Below are positions 8,438 to 17,916 of a stretch of DNA of 64,000 bases, one piece after another. This stretch comes from JAYQKL01 sp049890195 (lineage in GTDB: Bacteria; Pseudomonadota; Alphaproteobacteria; RS24), in NCBI GenBank assembly GCA_049890195.1, contig JBMHBY010000005.1, positions 256,365-320,364 of the forward strand. The letters are read 5' to 3'. How positions within the stretch are numbered: position 1 is the first letter of the stretch; every line of letters begins with the position of its first letter. Below the pieces are notes generated by a model. The model was not told where the DNA came from. It saw only the letters and a program-made list of their open reading frames with translations, and made no database searches. The position numbers were made by a program, and so were the translations under genes.

Positions 8438-10873
8438 ATGACAAACAATATGTTGATCGACGCAAGCCACCCGGAGGAAACCCGGGTCGTTGTATTGCGC
8501 GAGAACCAGGTAGAAGAATTCGACTTCGAATCGGAGAACAAACGTCCGCTTAGGGGTAATATTTATCTTGCCCAGATCACCCGCGTAGAGCCCAGCCTTC
8601 AGGCAGCCTTTGTAGAGTATGGGGGCAACCGGCAGGGCTTTCTGGCGTTCAGTGAAATCCATCCGGATTACTACCAAATCCCGGTTTCTGACCGAGAGGA
8701 GTTGTTGCGCGAGCACAATCAGGAGGAACAGGCGTCCCATGAACTTGAGGACCCAAAGGAAACTGACGGTGCCAGCAGTGGCACAGAGGGCGACAATGAC
8801 GCAGTTGACCATGGCAGTGTCGATGATATTGGCGGCGACGCACACGAAGAGGCCTCAACCAGCGGGCGCATCAGAAAACTGTCGCGCAAGTACAAAATCC
8901 AGGAAGTCATCAAGCGCCGTCAGGTCATCCTGATACAGGTCGTCAAAGAGGAGCGCGGGAACAAAGGCGCTGCATTGACGACCTACCTCTCACTGGCCGG
9001 ACGGTATTGCGTCCTGATGCCGAATACGGCACGCGGCGGCGGCATTTCCAGAAAAATCAACAATTCCACAGACCGGAAGAAACTGAAGAAAATTGTTGAA
9101 AAACTTGATGTCAGCGACGGAATGGGACTGATCATCCGTACTGCCGGCGCCCAAAGAACATCCACTGACATAAAACGCGATTACCAGTACCTCACCCGCA
9201 TGTGGGAGAGCATCCGGGAGCGGACAATGGAAAGCAGCGCGCCTTCGCTGGTCTATGAAGAGGGCGATCTGATCAAGCGCAGCATCCGGGATTTATATAA
9301 CAAGGATTTTGAGGAAATCCTCATCCAAGGTGAAGAGGGCTACAAAGAAGCCAAAGACTACATGAAAATGTTGATGCCGAGCCATGCCCGCAAGGTCAAG
9401 CAGTACAAAGGCGAGACGCCGATCTTCCACAACAACAACATTGAAACGCAATTGTCGTCCATGTTCAGTCCTGTCGCGCATCTCCCGTCGGGCGGTTATC
9501 TGGTCATCAACCAGACGGAGGCTTTGGTCGCCATAGACGTCAACTCCGGACGTGCCACCAAAGAGCACAGCATTGAAAGCACGGCGTTAAAAACCAATAT
9601 CGAGGCCGCCCGCGAGGTTGCCCGCCAGGCCCGGCTGCGTGATTTGGCCGGACTGCTCGTCATTGACTTCATTGACATGGACGAAAACCGCAATAACCGT
9701 GCGGTTGAGCGTAAACTCAAGGAAGCCTTGAAAGATGACCGGGCCCGCATCCAGGTCGGTAAAATCAGCCCGTTCGGTCTGCTGGAGATGTCACGCCAGC
9801 GCATGCGCTCGGGCGTGCTGGAAGGCAGCAGCGTATCGTGTGATCATTGCGGCGGCACCGGCATGGTGCGTTCGGTTGAAAGCCGTGCGTTGCATGTGCT
9901 GCGCATCATTGAGGATGAAGCCATCAAACACGACAACGGTGAGCAGGTAATCGTGCGGGTGCCCGCAGAGGTTGCGTCCTATATCCTCAACCAGAAACGT
10001 GCCAATCTTGCCGCCATCGAAAGCAATTTTGACATCCGCGTCATCATCGAAACAGATCATGACCTCAACGCCATGCAAATGATTGTCGACCGCACCCATC
10101 TTGGTGGCCAGGCCGCCCTCATCCGCATGGACGGCGAGTTGGACGGGACCCAAGAGGATGGCGGGCGTGACAAAAAACGCCGCCGCCGGCGCAGAAAGGG
10201 CAAATCATCCGAACCCTCAGGACAAGAGCACAGCGCGGCAACGGAAGACGACTCAGATGACGACACGGATGCAGAGGCTGACGAGTCACAGGGGGCCAGC
10301 GCGTCAGGTGATGGCCAGGAAGACGATGACAAGCCGCGGCGTCGGCGCAGAGGCCGCCGGGGTGGTCGACGGCGACGGCGAGACCGGCAGGACGCCCCTG
10401 AAGACGGGGTTTCCGCCAACAATGACGGCACTGACACGCCCGATATAAATGCCGGAGAAGGCGACGCCCCACCTTTGGATTTATCCGAAATCGAGGCTGA
10501 GGACCAAGCCGGCAATGACGAGCCGCTCATGGACCAAGGCGACACACCGTTGGACACTAAACCCGAAAAACCCAAACGCCGCAGACGCAAACCAAAGCAG
10601 GCTGATGGGGCAATCGAAGGGAATGAAGCCGAAACAGCGGAGGCGGAAACGGACGACAGCCCCGAGGACTCTGAAAAACCGGCAAAGACAAAACGTAAAA
10701 GCCGGAGCAAAAAAACCAAGGCCGAAGAAGATAAGGCCGAAGAGGTCGATGCGGGTGTTGAAACGGAGACTGTTCAGGCCGGGCAACCTGCTCCGGAGGA
10801 AACCGCTGCCGAGGCATCATCGTCAGAAGCGACCGAAGATGCACCAAAAAGGTCGGGCTGGTGGAGCCGCTGA
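8438..10873 (+). CDS. rne: Ribonuclease E, degradosome scaffold
   Basis: An 811-residue endoribonuclease for mRNA decay and rRNA/tRNA maturation. The S1 domain (about 40-155) is split by an acidic insert (about 95-140), as in other Alphaproteobacteria. Catalytic aspartates are D367 (AIDVNSG) and D413 (DFIDMDE); the zinc-link cysteines are C468 and C471 (SCDHCGGTG). After about residue 570 the protein becomes a disordered tail of alternating acidic and arginine-rich blocks, ending in GWWSR, the motif that docks PNPase in Caulobacter. The ATG at 8438 was chosen because GGAG lies 9 bases upstream and MLIDASHPEETRVVV aligns with the usual N-terminus; an earlier in-frame TTG at 8408 is less likely. 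Confidence 0.97.
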   Translation: MTNNMLIDASHPEETRVVVLRENQVEEFDFESENKRPLRGNIYLAQITRVEPSLQAAFVEYGGNRQGFLAFSEIHPDYYQIPVSDREELLREHNQEEQASHELEDPKETDGASSGTEGDNDAVDHGSVDDIGGDAHEEASTSGRIRKLSRKYKIQEVIKRRQVILIQVVKEERGNKGAALTTYLSLAGRYCVLMPNTARGGGISRKINNSTDRKKLKKIVEKLDVSDGMGLIIRTAGAQRTSTDIKRDYQYLTRMWESIRERTMESSAPSLVYEEGDLIKRSIRDLYNKDFEEILIQGEEGYKEAKDYMKMLMPSHARKVKQYKGETPIFHNNNIETQLSSMFSPVAHLPSGGYLVINQTEALVAIDVNSGRATKEHSIESTALKTNIEAAREVARQARLRDLAGLLVIDFIDMDENRNNRAVERKLKEALKDDRARIQVGKISPFGLLEMSRQRMRSGVLEGSSVSCDHCGGTGMVRSVESRALHVLRIIEDEAIKHDNGEQVIVRVPAEVASYILNQKRANLAAIESNFDIRVIIETDHDLNAMQMIVDRTHLGGQAALIRMDGELDGTQEDGGRDKKRRRRRRKGKSSEPSGQEHSAATEDDSDDDTDAEADESQGASASGDGQEDDDKPRRRRRGRRGGRRRRRDRQDAPEDGVSANNDGTDTPDINAGEGDAPPLDLSEIEAEDQAGNDEPLMDQGDTPLDTKPEKPKRRRRKPKQADGAIEGNEAETAEAETDDSPEDSEKPAKTKRKSRSKKTKAEEDKAEEVDAGVETETVQAGQPAPEETAAEASSSEATEDAPKRSGWWSR

Positions 10874-10945
10874 GGCCAGCAAAGCATTTTTGAGCTTGGA
10901 AATTTTCTGCCCGAGGGGCTAGGATGATTGAAAAGCGAGAAGAAG

Positions 10946-12304
10946 ATGAAACGCCTTTTTATCCTGTTGATTCCGTTCCTGCTCGTGCTTAGCAACCGCG
11001 CAGATGCCGGTGGCTTCATTCGTGATGCAGAAATAGAGAAACTCATACGGGATTATTCCCGCCCGATTTTTCTTGCCGCAGGCTTGAAGCCGGACAATAT
11101 CGGCATTGGCCTGATTGACGACCGACGCATCAACGCTTTCGTCACCGGCGGGCAGAACATTTATTTTCATACCGGATTGCTGCTTGAGGCTGAAACCCCG
11201 AACATGGTCATCGGCGTCATCGCCCACGAAACCGGACACATTACCGGCGGTCATTTGGCGCGCATGAGCGAAGCGCTGGAGGAGTCGATGAAACCGGCTA
11301 TTCTGGCGACAATTTTGGGCATCGGCGCCATTGCCGCCGGACAGGGGGATGCCGGTATGGCCATTTTGTCAGGCGGCTCGCAAATCGCTGAACGTAATTT
11401 TCTGGCCTACAGCCGGGCACAGGAGGCGGCCGCTGATCAGGTTGCCGTTGAATTGTTGAGTAGTACCGGCCAATCGCCGGAGGGCATTCGTGACCTGATG
11501 GATCACCTTGCCGATCAGGAAATCCTCTCCGAAGTCAGTCAGGACCCGTATGTCAGGTCCCACCCGATTTCGCGTGACCGCGTGAACTTTTACCAAAACT
11601 GGCTGGAGACCTCACCTTACGCAGACGCACAGGACGACCCTGAACTGGTGGCGCGTCACAAGCTGGCACAGGCAAAAATTTATGGCTTTCTGGACCACCC
11701 CGGCAACACCAAGCGCCGCTTTGCAAACAGATCCGACACACCGGCCCTTTATGCCCTGGCCATCGCCTATCACAAGGAAAACCGGCTGGAGGATTCCATT
11801 GCCCTGACCAATGAACTCATCAACAGGCAGGGGAAAAACCCCTATTTCCACGAATTGCGTGGTCAGATTTATCACGAGGCAGGCAAACCGACACTGGCCC
11901 TCCCCTCTTACCGCACCAGCTTGACCCTTGAGCCTGATGAGCCTTTGCTGATGGTCGGCTTGGCGACTGCCTTGATTGCCACGGAACAGAAAAACAATAT
12001 TGAGGAGGCCATTCAGACCCTCAAAGCTGCTTTGCAGCTTGATGCGCAGAATACCACCGCATATTACCAGCTCTCCCTCGCCTACGGCTATGTCGGGGAC
12101 CAGGGCAATGCGGAATTGGCCACTGCAGAGCGATATTTCCTTTACGGCAACAAACCGCTGGCTGCCAAACATGCCGCACGCGCCAGCAAAGTGCTGATAA
12201 AAGGGTCCCCATCCTGGTTTCGCGCACGTGATATTATTGCGGCAACCGGTGGCGCAGGCTATAAACAGGATGAAAGACCCAAAGAAAGAAGAAGCCGCAG
12301 ATGA
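10946..12304 (+). CDS. M48 family periplasmic metalloprotease with TPR domain (BepA-like)
   Basis: A 452-residue exported protease. A signal peptide (to about residue 22) precedes an M48 domain with the zinc motif H94-E95-x-x-H98 (AHETGH) and a downstream EAAADQVAVELL segment that supplies a further ligand. From about residue 250 the chain is made of TPR-like helical repeats. E. coli BepA has the same layout and clears or rescues stalled LptD and other outer membrane proteins. LptD, SurA and BamB, with which BepA cooperates, are all encoded in this window, although the gene is next to rne and not to them. ATG at 10946 fits the signal peptide; an in-frame TTG at 10928 is an alternative. Confidence 0.88.
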   Translation: MKRLFILLIPFLLVLSNRADAGGFIRDAEIEKLIRDYSRPIFLAAGLKPDNIGIGLIDDRRINAFVTGGQNIYFHTGLLLEAETPNMVIGVIAHETGHITGGHLARMSEALEESMKPAILATILGIGAIAAGQGDAGMAILSGGSQIAERNFLAYSRAQEAAADQVAVELLSSTGQSPEGIRDLMDHLADQEILSEVSQDPYVRSHPISRDRVNFYQNWLETSPYADAQDDPELVARHKLAQAKIYGFLDHPGNTKRRFANRSDTPALYALAIAYHKENRLEDSIALTNELINRQGKNPYFHELRGQIYHEAGKPTLALPSYRTSLTLEPDEPLLMVGLATALIATEQKNNIEEAIQTLKAALQLDAQNTTAYYQLSLAYGYVGDQGNAELATAERYFLYGNKPLAAKHAARASKVLIKGSPSWFRARDIIAATGGAGYKQDERPKERRSRR

Positions 12305-13041
12305 AAATATTACGATCAACAGTGCTCATCTTCACCCTGCTCACGCCCTTGTCACTTGTTTCACATGCACAAGAAGTCTCGATGAGTGAAGGTGAGCTGT
12401 CAAAATTTATCGGCCAGTATTTGCTCGACAACCCGGCAGTGCTGATTGACGCGCTGGACAATGCCCAGCGGTTTTCGATCGAGGAGCGGGAGCGCAAAAA
12501 GATTGAGACTTTGAAACGCAACAGCAGCGCCATTTTCAACGACAAGCGGGATTTTTCAATCGGACCGGCTGATGCAAAAATCACCGTCGTTGAATTTTTC
12601 GACTACAATTGCGGATACTGCAAACGCGCCCTGCCCGACCTGCTCAAACTGGTCGAAAAAAATGACGACATCAGGGTGACGTTCAAGGAAATGCCGATCC
12701 TCGGCCCCTCATCCACAGCCGCAGCACAAATGGCGCTCACCGCCCAATCCGAAGAGGATTATCTGGCCATCCACCGCGACATCCTCGAAAACCGGGGACA
12801 GCTCAACCAAGCTCGGATTGACCAGATTGCGGATAAATACGGCCTGAATGATGCCGTTTCAAAAGACCGCAGACGCAGCCCTCTGATCACCAAACACCTG
12901 GACGACACACGGGCGCTGGCGCAAAGTTTGGAGATTACGGGAACCCCGTCTTTTATCATCAATGACAGAATCCTGCCCGGCGCGGTGCCTTATGACCGTC
13001 TGCAAGCAGAGATTGATGACATCCGGAAAGCCTTAAATTAA
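12301..13041 (+). CDS. DsbA/ScsC-family periplasmic thioredoxin-fold protein
   Basis: A 246-residue exported disulfide oxidoreductase. It has a signal peptide ending at SHAQ, a helical N-terminal segment of the ScsC type (LSKFIGQYLLDNPAVL) that in relatives drives oligomerisation, and a thioredoxin domain with the active site C104-G-Y-C107 and the cis-proline loop in TGTPSF. ScsC-like proteins act as disulfide isomerases or oxidases in the periplasm; which applies here cannot be told. Its ATG overlaps the stop of the M48 protease gene by four bases (ATGA), so the two are coupled and may jointly act on misfolded envelope proteins. Its 3' end overlaps thiG by nine bases in convergent orientation. 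Confidence 0.88.
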   Translation: MKILRSTVLIFTLLTPLSLVSHAQEVSMSEGELSKFIGQYLLDNPAVLIDALDNAQRFSIEERERKKIETLKRNSSAIFNDKRDFSIGPADAKITVVEFFDYNCGYCKRALPDLLKLVEKNDDIRVTFKEMPILGPSSTAAAQMALTAQSEEDYLAIHRDILENRGQLNQARIDQIADKYGLNDAVSKDRRRSPLITKHLDDTRALAQSLEITGTPSFIINDRILPGAVPYDRLQAEIDDIRKALN

Positions 13042-13830
13042 TCCGGCCAAAGGGGAACTTGGATCGGCATACTGCTTTTTCGCCATCCGGCCTGCGAGAT
13101 AGGCCTGACGGCCTGCAATCACGGCATGCTTCATGGCCGAAGCCATCAATACAGGATTTTGCGCGCCGGCAATGGCCGTATTCATCAACACGGCGTCACA
13201 CCCAAGCTCCATGGCGATGGCTGCATCCGAAGCTGTCCCGACACCTGCATCCACCAGCACCGGCACGGTCGCCGCTTCAATTATCAGACGAATGTTCACC
13301 GGATTCTGAATGCCGAGACCGGAGCCTATCGGGGCACCGAGCGGCATGATGGCACAGCAACCCATCTGTTCCAACTCTTTGGACAGGATTGGGTCATCAT
13401 TACAGTAAACCATCACCTCAAAGCCGTCTTTGAGCAACATTTCAGCCGCCCGCAGGGTTTCAGGCATATTCGGGTAAAGGGTTTTCTCATCGCCAAGCAC
13501 TTCCAGCTTGACGAGGTTCCAGCCCCCGGCCTCCCGCGCCAAACGTAAGGTGCGCACAGCATCTTCGCCGGTGAAACATCCGGCGGTGTTCGGCAGATAG
13601 GTGTATTTCTTCTGGTCAAGATAATCGACAAGCATCGGTTGGTCCGGATCCGTCAAATTGACCCGCCGCACCGCCACTGTGACGATTTCAGCGCCTGCAG
13701 CTTCGGCAGCGGCGGCGTTTTCGGCATAATCCTTGTACTTGCCGGTACCGATAATAAGCCGAGAGTTGAAGGTTTTGCCGGCAATGACCAGCGGTGCGTC
13801 CTCTGTCAGTTTGAGATTCGAGTCAGACAT
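13033..13830 (-). CDS. thiG: Thiazole synthase
   Basis: A 265-residue TIM-barrel enzyme that builds the thiazole phosphate ring of thiamin from deoxyxylulose phosphate, dehydroglycine and the sulfur carried on ThiS. The signature segments are visible: SRLIIGTGKY at the N-terminus, the region WNLVKLEVLGD that holds the Schiff-base lysine, MPLGAPIGSGLGIQNP, and the phosphate-binding VDAGVGTASDAA. It follows thiS by two bases, forming a two-gene unit. No thiO, thiC or thiE is adjacent, so the other steps must be encoded elsewhere. Confidence 0.95.
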   Translation of the reverse strand: MSDSNLKLTEDAPLVIAGKTFNSRLIIGTGKYKDYAENAAAAEAAGAEIVTVAVRRVNLTDPDQPMLVDYLDQKKYTYLPNTAGCFTGEDAVRTLRLAREAGGWNLVKLEVLGDEKTLYPNMPETLRAAEMLLKDGFEVMVYCNDDPILSKELEQMGCCAIMPLGAPIGSGLGIQNPVNIRLIIEAATVPVLVDAGVGTASDAAIAMELGCDAVLMNTAIAGAQNPVLMASAMKHAVIAGRQAYLAGRMAKKQYADPSSPLAGLI

Positions 13831-13832
13831 GC

Positions 13833-14033
13833 TTAACCACCACCTATAAAATGAACAATCTCAAGACGGTCCCCGTCCGCGAGGCAAATTTCGTCATAAG
13901 CCGATTTTGGAACGATTTCGAGGTTGCGTTCAATCGCCAGCTTTTTGCGCGGCAGATCAAAATGATCAATCAGATTGGCGATTGACCACCCCTGTTCTAT
14001 CTCGAACGTTTCTCCATTGACCATGATTTTCAT
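13833..14033 (-). CDS. thiS: Sulfur carrier protein ThiS
   Basis: A 66-residue beta-grasp protein ending in the obligatory GlyGly (FIGGG), whose C-terminal thiocarboxylate donates sulfur to ThiG. The N-terminus MKIMVNGETFEIE is typical. It starts the leftward thiS-thiG pair and diverges from aroQ. The 169 bases upstream contain no recognisable TPP riboswitch. Confidence 0.93.
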   Translation of the reverse strand: MKIMVNGETFEIEQGWSIANLIDHFDLPRKKLAIERNLEIVPKSAYDEICLADGDRLEIVHFIGGG

Positions 14034-14167
14034 GGCATATTTCTAGCCAATATGCCCCGCCACCACAATATCAAACTGAAACGGTGCCGCATTCATAACA
14101 AATTTATCGATCAGTATTCAAGCCGTTGATAAAGTTTACGGTTTCAGCCAATATATATGCGATTTGT

Positions 14168-14196
14168 TTGGCTAATCCGGCGCATCAAGGTATAAA
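14168..14196 (+). promoter_or_regulatory. Candidate aroQ promoter positioned for a leaderless transcript
   Basis: TTGGCT (14168-14173) and TATAAA (14191-14196) are spaced by 17 bases. The -10 box differs from TATAAT at one position. Transcription should start about 7 bases later, at or next to the A of the aroQ ATG (14203), giving a message with almost no 5' leader. The AAAAGG just before the ATG could act as a ribosome binding site only if transcription starts further upstream. Confidence 0.4.
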
Positions 14197-14202
14197 AGGC
14201 TC

Positions 14203-14634
14203 ATGTCCAAAGCGATCTACATCATTAATGGCCCGAACCTGAACCTTCTGGGAAAAAGAGAACCGGAGATCTATGGCACCACAACCCTTGCCGATATCGA
14301 GACCATGTGCATCGGTGAAGCCGAAAAAATCGGAAAAACCGTCAGCTTTCATCAATCCAATGATGAAGGGAAATTGGTTGATTTGATTCAGGAAGCGCGA
14401 CAGGACGCCTGCGCCCTGGTGATCAATGCCGGCGCCTACACCCATACCTCGGTCGCCATATTGGATGCGCTGCAAACCCTCGCCATCCCGATTATTGAGG
14501 TGCATTTATCAAACATCTTTTCACGCGAAGAGTTCCGGCATCATTCCTATATCTCTCCCGTGGCCCGCGGCGTCATCTGCGGCTTCGGGGCCACCGGCTA
14601 TTCAATGGCCATCCAAAGCCTCTCATCTGATTAA
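14203..14634 (+). CDS. aroQ: 3-dehydroquinate dehydratase, type II
   Basis: A 143-residue type II dehydroquinase, third step of the shikimate pathway; the family forms dodecamers. It has the N-terminal INGPNLNLLGKREPEIYG with the flexible catalytic loop and tyrosine, FHQSNDEG, INAGAYTHTS, and EVHLSNIFSREEFRHHSY with the catalytic histidine. Length is normal. It is followed 20 bases later by accB; aroQ-accB-accC is a conserved order in Proteobacteria. Confidence 0.96.
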   Translation: MSKAIYIINGPNLNLLGKREPEIYGTTTLADIETMCIGEAEKIGKTVSFHQSNDEGKLVDLIQEARQDACALVINAGAYTHTSVAILDALQTLAIPIIEVHLSNIFSREEFRHHSYISPVARGVICGFGATGYSMAIQSLSSD

Positions 14635-14654
14635 GCAATAACGAAGGACCCCCC

Positions 14655-15110
14655 ATGACAAAAGCTTCAGATAGCAAACGTATCCGACAACTTGCAGAAC
14701 TGCTCGACGAAACCAATTTGTCTGAAATTGAAATTGAAAGCGATGGCGTGCGTATCCGCGTTGCCAGGCAATTATCCGGCACAGCAGGTGTCGCATCAAT
14801 AGTTGCCCCAACTCCGGCGCCGGCCGCAGCCGCGCAGGCCGCCGTCCCGGACGAACCGACGGACCTTGCCGCCCACCCCGGTGCCGTCACCTCACCAATG
14901 GTCGGCACAGCATATCTGGCCCCGGAACCCGGTGCGCAACCCTTCTGCAAGGCCGGCGACAGCGTGTCCGAGGGTCAGACCCTGTTTATTGTCGAAGCCA
15001 TGAAAACCATGAACCCGATCACCGCCCCCAAAAGCGGGACCCTCAAACAAATCTGCGTCGGCAACGCCCAACCGGTTGAGTTCGGCGAAGTGCTGGCTGT
15101 CATCGAATAG
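14655..15110 (+). CDS. accB: Acetyl-CoA carboxylase biotin carboxyl carrier protein
   Basis: A 151-residue carrier that shuttles carboxyl groups between biotin carboxylase and carboxyltransferase in the first step of fatty acid synthesis. A helical N-terminus (LAELLDETNLSEIEIE) and an Ala/Pro-rich linker lead to the biotinyl domain, with the biotinylated K117 in the EAMKTMN motif. The ATG at 14655 has GAAGGA upstream. It lies between aroQ and accC in one rightward operon. Confidence 0.96.
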   Translation: MTKASDSKRIRQLAELLDETNLSEIEIESDGVRIRVARQLSGTAGVASIVAPTPAPAAAAQAAVPDEPTDLAAHPGAVTSPMVGTAYLAPEPGAQPFCKAGDSVSEGQTLFIVEAMKTMNPITAPKSGTLKQICVGNAQPVEFGEVLAVIE

Positions 15111-15122
15111 CCGGGGCGCATC

Positions 15123-16460
<1,338 letters not shown>

Positions 16461-16468
16461 GCAACCGC

Positions 16469-17134
16469 ATGAGCACGCCGCAACACCACAAGCTGACATC
16501 TGACAGCCTCCTGCGCTCTTATATGCTGGGCCTGTTTCCTATGGCCGACAGCGCCGAAGCCAAGGAACTGTTCTGGGTTGATCCGGATTTGCGCGGCGTC
16601 ATCCCCTTCGACAATTTTCATGTATCGCGATCGCTGCGCAAAAGCCTGCGCAAACAGCATTTTGCGATCACCTTTGACCGGGATTTCAAGGGCGTCATGG
16701 AAGCCTGCCGGGAAAAGCGCCCGGAACGCCCTTCCAGCTGGATCAATGACGAAATCATCGAGCTTTACTGCGAACTGCATGAGCGCGGGCATGCCCACAG
16801 TATTGAAGCCCGGCTGGACGGACAGCTTGTCGGGGGACTTTACGGGGTATCCTTGGGTGCGGCGTTTTTTGGCGAAAGCATGTTCAGCCGCGTCACGGAT
16901 GCCAGCAAAACAGCTTTGGTCTATCTTGTTGCCCGCCTCAAGGCCGGCGGCTACACACTGCTCGACACCCAGTTTCAAACCGAACATTTGCGCAGTTTCG
17001 GCGCCATGGAAGTGCCGCGGGGACGGTATCACACCTATCTGCAGGAAGCGCTGGAAACAGCCGCTGACTTCTACTCCCTTCCGGTGAACACCTCGCCGGA
17101 AGCTGTCTTGCAGCTCATTGACCATAAATCATAA
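16469..17134 (+). CDS. aat: Leucyl/phenylalanyl-tRNA--protein transferase
   Basis: A 221-residue N-end-rule enzyme that adds Leu or Phe from aminoacyl-tRNA to proteins with N-terminal Lys or Arg, marking them for ClpAP. Family signatures are LLRSYMLGLFPMAD near the N-terminus, FWVDPDLRGVIP, the HSIEARLDGQLVGGLYGVSLG core and FFGESMFSRVTDASK, then LLDTQFQTEHLRSFGA. The start lies 8 bases after accC. The last 64 bases overlap, antisense, the end of the DUF2155 gene. Confidence 0.95.
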   Translation: MSTPQHHKLTSDSLLRSYMLGLFPMADSAEAKELFWVDPDLRGVIPFDNFHVSRSLRKSLRKQHFAITFDRDFKGVMEACREKRPERPSSWINDEIIELYCELHERGHAHSIEARLDGQLVGGLYGVSLGAAFFGESMFSRVTDASKTALVYLVARLKAGGYTLLDTQFQTEHLRSFGAMEVPRGRYHTYLQEALETAADFYSLPVNTSPEAVLQLIDHKS

Positions 17135-17463
17135 ACCGGATGCTCCAGACCGTTCAGCCCCGGACTGGAAGCGAACATCCAACCGGAGAATAATTGTTCC
17201 GTCCGGCCTTCACGGGTTTCGTCCACCTCCAGATAAGCCTTGGTCTCAGGTGGTTCCTCCGGAGGGGTTGAAAAGCATGCCTGCACCGTGATGGTCAAAG
17301 GTCCGAGAGTCGTCACAGACTTGACCGGAATCTCCAGCAAGGCCGTTTTGCCCGTCACCTTATCAAGTGACTTGAAGACAGCAATCTGGGCCGATGACTC
17401 CTGCATCAGGAGAAAAAAAACAGAGAAAAAAAGCGCCCACGCGCACCGCTTACTCGCCACCAC
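17071..17463 (-). CDS. DUF2155 exported protein
   Basis: A protein of about 130 residues with a signal peptide (hydrophobic stretch WALFFSVFFLLM, cleavage near SSAQ) and a DUF2155 domain: FKSLDKVTGKTALLEIPV, a TITVQACF strand, FSGWMFASSPGLNGLEHPVYD and a conserved C-terminal cysteine. Its function is unknown. Alphaproteobacteria commonly keep it between aat and mlaD, as here. I place the start at GTG 17463 or 17460, overlapping the mlaD stop and following a GGAAGAG element in the mlaD end; a longer in-frame extension to 17502 reads entirely through mlaD and is less likely. Confidence 0.82.
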   Translation of the reverse strand: MVASKRCAWALFFSVFFLLMQESSAQIAVFKSLDKVTGKTALLEIPVKSVTTLGPLTITVQACFSTPPEEPPETKAYLEVDETREGRTEQLFSGWMFASSPGLNGLEHPVYDLWSMSCKTASGEVFTGRE

Positions 17464-17905
17464 TCTCTTCCGCCGAGAACAGGGCCTGGGAGACCAAGCC
17501 AATCAGATCCACCGAGCCTTGCGTATAGATCAGTTCATCACCGTTTTCCAGATTATCAAGCGAACCACCGGGCGTCAGGGAAATGTAATTGCCGCCCAGC
17601 AAGCCCTCCATGGTGATTTTGGCACTGGTGTCGTCCGGCAGCAGAATCTCATCATTGATCTGCAGTTTGACCTCGGCATAGAAGGTTTCCGGATTAAGGG
17701 TTTGCTCAATGACCGTCCCGACTTTGATGCCGGACATCCGCACATCACTACCGATGCTCAGGCCATCAACCCGGTCAAATGAGGCGGACAGGACATAGCC
17801 TTGCCTCGGCGCCATATTGGTGACGGAATAGCCGTAAATCACAAAAATGGCCGCAAGGGCCAGGACGGCGGTACCCACCAGCGTTTCAATCAGATTGTTT
17901 TTCAT
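17450..17905 (-). CDS. mlaD: MlaD-type lipid-transport substrate-binding protein (MCE domain)
   Basis: A 151-residue inner-membrane-anchored protein with one N-terminal membrane segment (about residues 7-28) and a single MCE domain in the periplasm. The order is typical of MlaD: YVLSASFDRVDGLSIGSDVRMSGIKVGTV, then the strand EVKLQIND, and MEGLLGGNYISLTPG. MlaD hexamers pass phospholipids to and from the MlaFE transporter. The ATG at 17905 follows AGAGGGG. In this genome the partner genes mlaE and mlaF lie about 33 kb away, at 50.9-52.5 kb, which is usual in Alphaproteobacteria. Confidence 0.9.
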   Translation of the reverse strand: MKNNLIETLVGTAVLALAAIFVIYGYSVTNMAPRQGYVLSASFDRVDGLSIGSDVRMSGIKVGTVIEQTLNPETFYAEVKLQINDEILLPDDTSAKITMEGLLGGNYISLTPGGSLDNLENGDELIYTQGSVDLIGLVSQALFSAEESGGE

Positions 17906-17916
17906 CTTCGCCCCTC

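Noticed and set aside
8187..8553. Short open frames on both strands in the rne leader
   Set aside because: They overlap each other and the rne start, lack ribosome binding sites and encode no recognisable protein.
14034..14202. TPP riboswitch before thiS
   Set aside because: Looked for the conserved TPP boxes on the minus strand and did not find them.
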